A stretch of DNA of 64,000 nt, taken from the NCBI RefSeq assembly GCF_013403915.1, contig NZ_JABFDI010000013.1, positions 60,499-124,498 of the forward strand, written 5' to 3'. This DNA is from Winogradskyella pacifica. GTDB lineage: Bacteria; Bacteroidota; Bacteroidia; Flavobacteriales; Flavobacteriaceae. Shown here one piece after another: positions 18,879-28,300 of this stretch (the stretch's first letter is position 1; every line of letters starts with the position of its first letter). Under the pieces are notes generated by a model, which was not told the DNA's origin, made no database searches, and worked only from the letters and a program-made list of their open reading frames with translations. Both the position numbers and the translations under genes were made by a program.

Positions 18879-20030
18879 ATGATGATTACTAAAACCAAGA
18901 ATGCACAAACCAGTCTAAACTCTATTGAAGAAGCTATAGAAGATATAAAACAGGGTAAGGTTATCATTGTTGTTGATGATGAAAATCGTGAAAACGAAGG
19001 TGATTTTATTGCAGCCGCAGAAGCTGTAACTCCTGAAATGATAAATTTTATGGCAAAACATGGTAGAGGCCTAATTTGTGCGCCTCTTACTGAAGACCGC
19101 TGTGACGAACTCGATTTATCAATGATGGTACAAAATAATACCGTTCTACACCATACACAGTTTACAGTTTCTGTTGATTTAATAGGACAAGGCTGTACAA
19201 CTGGGATTTCTGTTCATGACAGAGCCAAAACAATAAAAGCTTTAGTTGAAAAGGATACCAAGCCACAAGATTTAGGTCGTCCTGGGCATATATTTCCTCT
19301 AAAGGCTAAGAATGGCGGAGTTCTAAGACGTACAGGTCATACTGAAGCCGCTGTTGATTTAGCGCGTTTAGCTGGTTTTCAACCTGCCGGAATTTTAGTC
19401 GAAATTTTAAATGAGGATGGCACCATGGCAAGGCTTCCTGAATTATTGAAAGTCGCAGAGAAATTTAATTTAAAAATTATCTCAATTGAAGACCTAGTAG
19501 CCTACCGTATGGAGCACGATTCTTTAATTGAAAAGAAAGAAGATTTTAATATTGAAACACGTTTTGGTAAATTTAGACTAAGAGCCTACCAACAAACAAC
19601 GAACAATCAAATTCATATTGCTTTAACTAAAGGAAGTTGGTCTAAAGACGAACCTGTTTTAGCACGTGTTAATGTTTCCTTAGTTAATAATGATATACTT
19701 GGAACGTTAACTAATAATGCAGATCAAAAATTGGACAATATGTTCAACGCCATCAATACAGAAGGAAAAGGAGCTGTAATTTTCATTAATCAGCAAGCAG
19801 AATCGATGAATCTATTAAATCGTCTGTCTATTTTGAAAGACAATCAAATAGAAGGAGAATTAGTAAAAGCACCGAGTTTAGGTATGGATTCTAAAGATTT
19901 TGGTATTGGAGCTCAAATACTTCACGATCTTAAAGTGAGAAAACTAAGATTATTATCCAACAGTCTCCAAACCAAACGTGTTGGTATGATTGGTTATGGT
20001 TTAGAAATTGTAGATTACGTAGAGTATTAA
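18879..20030 (+). CDS. ribB: 3,4-dihydroxy-2-butanone-4-phosphate synthase with degenerate GTP cyclohydrolase II domain
   Basis: 383 residues from ATG 18879 (ATG 18882 is also possible). The N-terminal half is a full RibB domain: DDENRENEGDFI metal/substrate loop, HGRGLICAPL, and RTGHTEAAVDLARLAG. It converts ribulose 5-phosphate to the four-carbon riboflavin precursor. The C-terminal half keeps the GTP cyclohydrolase II fold pattern (MDSKDFGIGAQILHDLKVRKLRLL) but contains no cysteine, so the three zinc ligands of the CxxD...FGSxRCDCG motif are missing, and the GRGIGL loop is also gone. The cyclohydrolase activity is therefore expected to be lost and a separate RibA needed. Confidence 0.92.
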   Translation: MMITKTKNAQTSLNSIEEAIEDIKQGKVIIVVDDENRENEGDFIAAAEAVTPEMINFMAKHGRGLICAPLTEDRCDELDLSMMVQNNTVLHHTQFTVSVDLIGQGCTTGISVHDRAKTIKALVEKDTKPQDLGRPGHIFPLKAKNGGVLRRTGHTEAAVDLARLAGFQPAGILVEILNEDGTMARLPELLKVAEKFNLKIISIEDLVAYRMEHDSLIEKKEDFNIETRFGKFRLRAYQQTTNNQIHIALTKGSWSKDEPVLARVNVSLVNNDILGTLTNNADQKLDNMFNAINTEGKGAVIFINQQAESMNLLNRLSILKDNQIEGELVKAPSLGMDSKDFGIGAQILHDLKVRKLRLLSNSLQTKRVGMIGYGLEIVDYVEY

Positions 20031-20050
20031 ATACATTAATATCTGAATAA

Positions 20051-20088
20051 AAAAGAGAGCCTTATCTATTATGAGGCTCTCTTTTTAT
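20051..20088 (+). terminator. Intrinsic terminator of ribB
   Basis: AAAAGAGAGCCT (20051-20062) pairs perfectly with AGGCTCTCTTTT (20074-20085), loop of 11 bases, followed by T-rich sequence. Confidence 0.9.
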
Positions 20089-20113
20089 ATGAACTAATAG
20101 TGTGTGTTTTTTA

Positions 20114-20248
20114 CTATTTTACAACTATCTTTTTTGTGATTTCTCCTTTTTCAGAATAATTTTTTAATACGTAAATACCAAATTCAAACTGATCTACTCT
20201 TATCTGTTTTGTTTCCCTTGTGTATAAATAAATTCTAATCTGAAAATA
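20114..20248 (-). pseudogene. Remnant of a T9SS type A C-terminal sorting domain
   Basis: The minus strand is open for about 45 codons and ends with stop at 20114. The translation contains IRVDQFEFGIYVLKNYSEKG followed by EITKKIVVK and stop. The pattern 'GIYVLK...G.ITKKIVVK' is the hallmark of the end of type A T9SS sorting domains. The frame is closed upstream by a stop at 20249-20251 and no start or passenger is left, so this is the 3' scrap of a lost secreted-protein gene. It lies between the ribB terminator and the aminotransferase gene. Confidence 0.65.
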
Positions 20249-20260
20249 TTATAGTCGAAT

Positions 20261-21454
20261 TTAAATATGCGCTTTTATAATTTTCGCCATCTTTTCAGCA
20301 CGATCCTTAACCTCATCTTCCGTCCAAGACAATTTAATTAAACATGAAATATTACGAGCGATGTATGAATCAGACTGCTCAAAGGTTTTAGTTTGAAGAT
20401 ATTCTAAACCTTTTTTAACTTCTGTCGAAATTGGAAACAACGATTTTAAATCCTTAAGATGGTTCCATTCTTTAATATAATGCCAATTGTTGTGGTAGTA
20501 ATTCCAACATGCATCTACTCCACCTGTTTTAAAAGCTTCAATTACTTTTTGCGAAGATTCGGCGTCTGGTAAAAAGAAGTTTAAGAAGGCATAGCTTTCT
20601 TCACCTCCTTTAGGAACAGTTCTAAATGTTACTCCCGGAACTCTAGATAATGCATTTCTTAGAATCGTATAATTACGTTTCTGAATAGCAATAAACTCTG
20701 GCAGACGTCTTACTTGAGCCAAACCAACGGCTGCATGTAATTCTGAAATTCTGAAATTATAACCTAAAAACGGATGCGTTTCTGCTCCTCTATCACTACC
20801 AACATGGTCATGACCATGATCACTGTAATGATCGGCATTTATATAGTAATCTTTGTTATTCGTGACAACAGCTCCTCCTTCTCCACAGGTAATTGTTTTT
20901 ACAAAGTCGAAAGAAAAACAACCTAAATCTGCTATGCTTCCTAATGGTTTTCCTTTATACGTTCCACCAATAGCTTGGCATGCATCTTCTACAAATAATA
21001 AATTATGCGTATTACAAATATCTTGCAACGCATCCATATTCCCCATACTTCCGCACATTTGTACGACCATAACCGCTTTTGTCTTCGGAGTTATTGCTGC
21101 TTCTACAGCTTTTGGATCTAGAGTTAAGGTATCGTCAATATCAACTAAAATAGGAATAGCTCCCAACATCATAATGGCTTCAAAACTCGCCACAAACGTA
21201 AAGGTTGGCATAATTACCTCATCACCTGCTCCTACTCCAGCTGATGCTAAGGCAACAGATACTGCGGCTGTTCCGCTAGACACCAATTGAACATGGTTAG
21301 ATTGAAACGTTTTTCCTAATTCAGATTCTAATTCTTTAGCTTTCCAATGGCCTTTTCGCATGCCATCAAAACCATAACGCATTAAGACTCCATTGTCTAA
21401 AACATCATTAACTTCGTTACGTTCTAAATCACTAAATAACTCGAATCCTGGCAT
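20261..21454 (-). CDS. DegT/DnrJ/EryC1/StrS family PLP-dependent aminotransferase
   Basis: 397 residues. The PLP lysine is Lys186 in SFDFVKTITCGEGGAVV; other landmarks are SSGTAAVSVAL, PTFTFVASFEAI and VEDACQAIGG. Enzymes of this family usually transaminate nucleotide-linked keto sugars for surface polysaccharides or modified sugars. No sugar-pathway genes are adjacent here, so the substrate is open. A His/Asp-rich stretch (DHYSDHGHDH) follows the active-site region. Its 3' end abuts a decayed T9SS remnant. Confidence 0.9.
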   Translation of the reverse strand: MPGFELFSDLERNEVNDVLDNGVLMRYGFDGMRKGHWKAKELESELGKTFQSNHVQLVSSGTAAVSVALASAGVGAGDEVIMPTFTFVASFEAIMMLGAIPILVDIDDTLTLDPKAVEAAITPKTKAVMVVQMCGSMGNMDALQDICNTHNLLFVEDACQAIGGTYKGKPLGSIADLGCFSFDFVKTITCGEGGAVVTNNKDYYINADHYSDHGHDHVGSDRGAETHPFLGYNFRISELHAAVGLAQVRRLPEFIAIQKRNYTILRNALSRVPGVTFRTVPKGGEESYAFLNFFLPDAESSQKVIEAFKTGGVDACWNYYHNNWHYIKEWNHLKDLKSLFPISTEVKKGLEYLQTKTFEQSDSYIARNISCLIKLSWTEDEVKDRAEKMAKIIKAHI

Positions 21455-21533
21455 ATTGAATTTTAATTTTATTGGTCTATGTTTCGTTGAAAAACAAAGA
21501 TATCATTTTACATATTTCTCACAGTTAAAACTG

Positions 21534-22163
21534 CTATAATTCTACAACCGTTTTTGAAATTGGTTGTCTTACTTTTTTAAAATCAGCGAACATGTCATCA
21601 TCCGCTCTATACCCTACCGGCAACAACAAAACAGAACTTAATCCATGCTTTTCTAGTTCTAATTTTTCATCTAACACTTTTGGTATAAAACCTTCCATAG
21701 GACAACTATCTATGCCTTCTACAGCACAAACAGTCATTAAATTTCCTAAAGCAATATAAGCCTGTTTTGTTGCCCAAATGAGTTTCTTATCTGCAGGCAT
21801 ATCTTCAACTGTAGATTTTAATTCCTTTTTAAAAGGATTAAGGATAGCATCTGGTGTGTTTCGTATCGCTTTTATCGTATCAAAATGTGCATTCACATCG
21901 TTACCGTCAATTTCATTTTGAATACATAACACCAATAAATGAGAAGAATCAATAACCTGACGTTGACCATAAGCGACCTCTACTAAACGCTCTCTTGCAA
22001 TCTTATCTTCTACAACAACTAATTTTAAGGTTTGCAATCCATAAGACACAGCCGTTAAATTAAACGCTTCTTTTAATATATTAAGTTTTTCTCTAGAAAG
22101 TGATTTGGTAGTATCAAATTTTTTGGTCGCGTAACGCCAATTTAATTGCTCTATTATGGACAT
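21534..22163 (-). CDS. Nitroreductase family NAD(P)H-dependent oxidoreductase
   Basis: 209 residues of the NfsB-like FMN flavoprotein family. The N-terminal segment LNWRYATKKFDTTKSL carries the Arg/Lys residues that bind FMN phosphate; further landmarks are GLQTLKLVVV, QAYIALGNLMTVCAVEGIDSCPMEGF and LLPVGYRADDD. It likely reduces quinones or nitro compounds with NAD(P)H in the cytoplasm. It lies 79 bases upstream of the aminotransferase gene on the same strand, and a shared transcript is possible. Confidence 0.9.
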   Translation of the reverse strand: MSIIEQLNWRYATKKFDTTKSLSREKLNILKEAFNLTAVSYGLQTLKLVVVEDKIARERLVEVAYGQRQVIDSSHLLVLCIQNEIDGNDVNAHFDTIKAIRNTPDAILNPFKKELKSTVEDMPADKKLIWATKQAYIALGNLMTVCAVEGIDSCPMEGFIPKVLDEKLELEKHGLSSVLLLPVGYRADDDMFADFKKVRQPISKTVVEL

Positions 22164-22315
22164 GCTCTTTTTTTGAGCAAAAATAAGGAATAAAGAACTT
22201 AAAAAAGCCTTAATAAGTTAAGCTAAAACTATTTGATACCTTTTTAATTCATATAAAAACCACCTTAAATTGATAAATAATCTAACAAAAAAATACCGTT
22301 TAACTTGTTTTATTG

Positions 22316-22323
22316 TAGCTTTG
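22316..22323 (+). promoter_or_regulatory. -7 promoter box (TAGCTTTG) upstream of the BspA-type surface protein gene
   Basis: TAGCTTTG matches TAnnTTTG and gives a leader of about 60 bases before ATG 22390. No -33 TTTG is seen at the usual spacing. Confidence 0.45.
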
Positions 22324-22389
22324 TCGATAATCATGATTTTTGACACGTCCCGAAAATCTGCTTTTTTTAGATAAAGCCTACTACTGTAT

Positions 22390-25300
22390 ATGGATAAAAA
22401 AATTATATTAATTCTAGCTCTAATATTTAGCACAACTGCTTTTACACAAGATTTTATCTCAATATGGAATACATCTAACACGGATAGTAATTCTACCTTA
22501 GATAATCAAATTGAAATTCCCACCAACGCACTATATACTTATAATTATACCATAGATTGGGGAGATGGTGATACAGATTCTAATGTTACAGGAAACATTA
22601 CACATACCTATGCGTCTTCAGGAAGTTATACTATTAATATTTCAGGAACGTTTCCTCAAATTTATTTTAATGATACTGGAGATAAATTAAAAATTGAAGA
22701 GATCCTTAGTTGGGGAACTATTCAATGGCAAAGTATGGAAAATGCTTTTTTTGGTTGTGAAAATTTAAATTTCGATGCCATTGATTCTCCAGATTTATCA
22801 CAGGTGACGAGCCTAAAAAACATGTTTAGAGATTGTAGTTCTTTCAACGGTATTTTAAATAATTGGGATACAATCACCATAACTGATCTTTCAGGAACAT
22901 TTGCACGTGCAGGTTCTTTCAATAGACCCTTGGCAAATTGGAATACGAGCTCTGTGACAACTATGGCTTCTACATTTCAAAGTACAGCTTTTAATGAACC
23001 TTTAGATGGTTGGAATACAGCAGTTGTAACCGATATGAGTAATATGTTTAACTCAGCGACTAACTTTAACCAAAACATTAATAATTGGAATGTTGCCAAT
23101 GTAACGACTATGGCGAGTATGTTCTCTGTAGCCTTAAATTATAACCAGCCATTAAATAATTGGAATGTGGCCAATGTTACAGACATGAGTTCTATGTTTT
23201 ATAGAGCGAGAGAATTTAATCAACCTCTAGATAATTGGGATGTAGGAAATGTGACAGACATGTCTCAGATGTTTGAAGGGTTTCTAGATATGATTTTCAA
23301 TCAATCTATTAATACTTGGGATGTTAGTAACGTAACGGATATGAGCTCCATGTTTAAACGCTGTGCTACATTTAATCAACCTTTAGATAGTTGGGTTGTT
23401 ACCAATGTGACCAACATGAGCGAAATGTTTGAAAGAGCGAGATCGTTTGATCAGCCTATAAATAGTTGGAATGTGAGTAATGTTACTGACATGTCTAAAA
23501 TGTTTTACGGTGATAATTATGCTATGGCGTTTAACCAACCTTTAGATAATTGGGGTGTTGGAAATGTTACCGATATGTCTGATATGTTCAATAATTGTAC
23601 TGTTTTCAACCAAGCATTAAATACTTGGGATGTTGCAATGGTCACTACTATGGAAGGGATGTTTAATGAAGCTTCAGAATTTAACCAACCTCTTAATAAT
23701 TGGATTACGACAAGTCTAACTAATACAAACAATCTATTTTTTGGCGCATCACAATTTAATCAGCCCTTGGATAATTGGACTGTAAGTAATGTTACCACGA
23801 TGCAAAATATGTTTAGTTCAGCTAATGCTTTTGATCACCCCTTATCAACTTGGGATATTAGTAATGTTTCTAATATGGTAAATATGCTAAGCAATAGTGG
23901 TTTATCTCAAGAAAATTATGATAACACGCTTATTAATTGGGCGAGTCAAAGTGTTCAGACAGATATTTCTTTAGGTGCTCATACGCTAACCTATTGTGAC
24001 GGACTTGCTGCAAGACAACACCTTATAGATACTTTTAACTGGACGATTACTGCCGATACGGCTAATTGCTCTTTTGTGCTATGTTCAGACATCATATCTC
24101 CTATTGATGGTGATCTTAACGTACCTGCAAATTCTGATATACGATGGAATCCGGTTGCAAATGCCGATGGTTATCGTATTAGTATTCGTAGAGAAGATGA
24201 TATGGGTAACGTTTTACAAGTCATCTATAATAATGACGATATTGGTAATGTCGTTGGTGTTAGCTTTACTAATGAGTTCTCGCCTGGCGATAATGTTTTT
24301 GTGACTGTCATTCCTTATAATTCTGAAGGACCAGCAGTTGGTTGTGAAGAAATACAGTTTAAGACTATAGAAAGTTGGGTTAATAGTCCGGATGCCTTCA
24401 AATTTACTGTAGACACAAGTATTTTAGATACTAACTCAAGCGCAGCAAACCAACTATTTCTTGAAGTCAACTCTAGTTTAACGTATAACTTTTCTATTGA
24501 TTGGGGAGATAATCAGTATAATAATAACGTTACAGATCAACTAACACATACCTACTTAACTCCTGGTATTTATACGATTTCAATTATAGGCGATTACCCT
24601 CAACATATATACCGCAGCACCAATAGAGATAATAAAAAACTAATTGCTGTAGACCAATGGGGCACGCAACCATGGCTGAGTATGGAATATTTCTTTTGGT
24701 TTTGTGATAATATGGTTTACAATGCTACGGATGTACCCGATTTAACAAACGTTACGAACATGGCACGCATGTTTAGACGAAACAAGTTATTTGACGGTGA
24801 TATAAATAATTGGGATGTTAGTAATGTAACGAACATGACTAATTTATTTTATCAAGCCGAAATATTTAATCAACCGTTAGATGATTGGGATGTTAGCAAC
24901 GTCACTAATATGTCTAATATGTTTAATACGGCTAAAGCTTTTAATCAACCTATTGATTCTTGGAATGTAAGCAGCGTTACTTCTATGAGTGATATGTTTA
25001 ACGATAGTGAAGCTTTTAACCAACCTTTAAACTCTTGGAATGTTGGAAATGTCACTAACACCAAACAGATGTTTGCCAATACCATAGAATTTAATCAAGA
25101 TTTAAACAATTGGGATGTCAGCAATGTCACCGATATGCAACAAATGTTTGAGAGTTCTACTCATTTTAATGGTGATATCAATAATTGGAATGTGGGTAAT
25201 GTCGTTAACACGTCTAGCATGTTTAGATCTGCTGCAGATTTTAATCAACCTGTAGATTCATGGAATGTGAGCAGTGTCATCAATTTTCAACAGATGTTTG

Positions 25301-28300
25301 AGGGTGCCTCTGACTTCAACCAACCGCTAAACAGTTGGGATGTTAGTAATGCCACCACTATGAGTAGAATGTTTTCTGGTGCACAATCATTCAATCAACC
25401 TTTAGATCAGTGGAATGTAGTATCAGTTAGTAATATGTTCGGCATGTTTAGAGGAGCCGTAGCTTTTAACCAAAACATAAATACTTGGAATGTAACTAAT
25501 GTCTTAAACATGTCTAGCATGTTTGAAAACACCTCAGCCTATAACCAACTATTAAACCAATGGGATGTCAACTCAGTGGTAAATATGGGGTCTATGTTTA
25601 AAAATGCTGCCCTTTTTAATCAACCGATAGACGTTTGGGATGTGAGTGCTGTTGCGACTATGACTTCGATGTTTGAAAGCGCCTCGGTATTTAATCAACC
25701 TTTAAATTCATGGAATGTAAGCTCAGTAACGGCAATGGATTCTATGTTTAAAGCATCCATGCTTTTTAATAATCCACTAAATAATTGGACCGTTGCTTCA
25801 GTAACCAATATGATGTCCATGTTTGAAGACGCCACAGCCTTTAATCAACCTTTAAATAATTGGGATACAGGCGAAGTACTTACCATGCAAGCCATGTTTA
25901 AAAGTGCTGCAACCTTCGATCAAAATATTGATACATGGAATGTATCGTTTGTTTCTACTATGGAGGACATGTTTAGAGAAGCATCAACCTATAACCAAAC
26001 TATGAACAGTTGGAATGTCGCCTCTGTTACGACTATGAAAGGCATGTTTCAAGATGCGATTTCATTTAATGGTGAAATAAACAGTTGGAACGTACGTAAT
26101 GTGCTAACGATGGAAGCTCTGTTTTATGGTGCATCAGCATTTAATCAGACCTTAATTAACTGGCGTGTTACAGGTATACAAACCATGGAGAATATGTTTA
26201 GGGATGCCCTATCTTATAATCAGTCTATGGATGCTTGGACTATCGGTACGGTAACTATGCAAAGTATGTTTAGAGATGCTAGCGCATTTAACCAAAACTT
26301 AGTGGATTGGGATATAAGCAATGTCACCAACGTTAACAATATGCTAGACCGTACAGCATTGTCTAGAGAAAACTATGACGCTACTTTAATGGCTTGGTCA
26401 GAACTTTCGTTACCAGCCGGATTGACACTTGGTGCAGACACCTTACTTTATTGCGATGCTTTACAACAGCGACAAGATATTATTGATAATTACGGTTGGT
26501 CTATAAACAATGATGTTTTAGATTGCCCGATTCCAGAATGTACCGAACTCGTTTTACCATTAAACGGTGCAACAGATGTCCCTGTAAATACAAATTTAAC
26601 ATGGGAAAATGTACTGTTTGCTAGTGGCTACAGATTAGAAATTACGATTCAACCAAGTGGAACAATTATTAATGAAAACGTAGGCGATGTTACTTCATAC
26701 GAATTTGCTTCTGATTTTGCAGGTGGAGAAACTGTGTCTGTCACAATTATTCCTTTTAATGATGAAGGTGACGCTATTGGGCCATGTACAGAAGAAAGTT
26801 TTACGGTATCTACAGATGCTGCGACAGTTCCAGATTGTACAAATCTTACTCTGCCGTTAAATGGTGATACAGAAGTTATGGTTGGTACAAATTTAAGTTG
26901 GACGCCTATAACAAATGCCAATGGCTATAGAATACATGTTGTCACTAATCCTGGGGGCATTATTATTTTAAACAATGAAGACGTAGGAAATAGTACGACG
27001 TATAACTTTACTACAGATTTACCCGAAGAAACACTCATAGATGTAACGATTACTCCTTATAATGACGAAGGAGATGCCAATTCATGTACAACCGAAAGTT
27101 TTACAACACAGACCATTCCTAGGCCTCCATTATGTACCAACTTAAGCAATCCTCTTAATAATGCCATAGATGTTGCCATCGATACAAACATTACCTGGAA
27201 TGCAGTAACAGACGCAACAGGATATTTAATTAGCATAGGCACTACAAGTGGAGGAATTGAAATTGCTAATAGTGTTGATGTCGGTAATTTTACCACCTAT
27301 ACCCTTCCCAATGATTTACAAAATAGCAGAACCTATTATGTTACTATAATTCCTTATAATGCTATTGGTGATGCAACAGGTTGTAGCGAAGAAGTTTTTA
27401 CTACGTCAGACCAAATATCTACAAGTCCTGGTTGTACTAACCTTACGAGTCCTGTTAATGGAGAAACAAATATTACTACAACCCTAAACCAAATGACTTG
27501 GAATGCAGCAGCAAATGCAACGTCATATAAAATTACTATCACAGGGTCTGCAAATAATGATATTACGGACTTTGAAACGTCCAATACATTCTACAACTTT
27601 TCTAATCCTTTTTTAAATGGAGAAATGGTAACTGTATCTATTATTCCTTTTAATGCGACAGAAAATGCCATAGGTTGTTCTACTGCAAGTTTTACTATTA
27701 TTCCTGAAACACCAAGTTGTACTAATCTTGTTAGTCCTATCGATGGCGCTACAAATGTTGCTATAGATTTAAACCAATTAACATGGAGTTCTGCAACTAA
27801 TGCAACGAGCTACAAAGTGACTATTTCTGGTACGACCAATAACAATATTACAGATTTTGAAACTACAGACACCTTCTACAACTTCACTAATCCTTTTTTA
27901 AATGATGAGGTTGTTATAGTGACTATTATTCCAATAAACGGAACTGTTGAAGTTACCGGTTGTACTTCTGAAAGTTTTACTATTATTGCAGACACTCCTA
28001 ATTGTACTAACCTTACAAGTCCTGTAAATGGTGAAACTGAAATTACAACTACATTAAATCAAATGACATGGAATGCGGTTGCAAATGCAACAAGCTACAA
28101 AGTGACTATTTCTGGTACTGCCAATAACAATATTACAAATTTTGAAACTACAGACACTTTTTACAACTTCACAAATCCTTTTCTAAATGATGAGGTTGTT
28201 ATGGTGACTATTATTCCAATAAACGGAACTGTTGAAGTTACAGGTTGCACTTCTGAAAGCTTTACTATTATTTCTGACGCACCTAGTTGTACTAACCTTA

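Noticed and set aside
20261..21454. Aminotransferase gene as part of a polysaccharide cluster
   Set aside because: No sugar nucleotide, glycosyltransferase or flippase genes lie next to it in this window.
22347..22355. GTCCCGAAAA upstream of the BspA-type gene as a fourth copy of the adhesin operator
   Set aside because: Only about 9 bases agree, the orientation relative to the gene is opposite and the A/C-rich flank is absent.
22840..26346. Regular ~75-bp repeats that could suggest a CRISPR array
   Set aside because: They are in-frame coding repeats of a BspA-type protein with no constant repeat and unique spacer pattern, and there are no cas genes.
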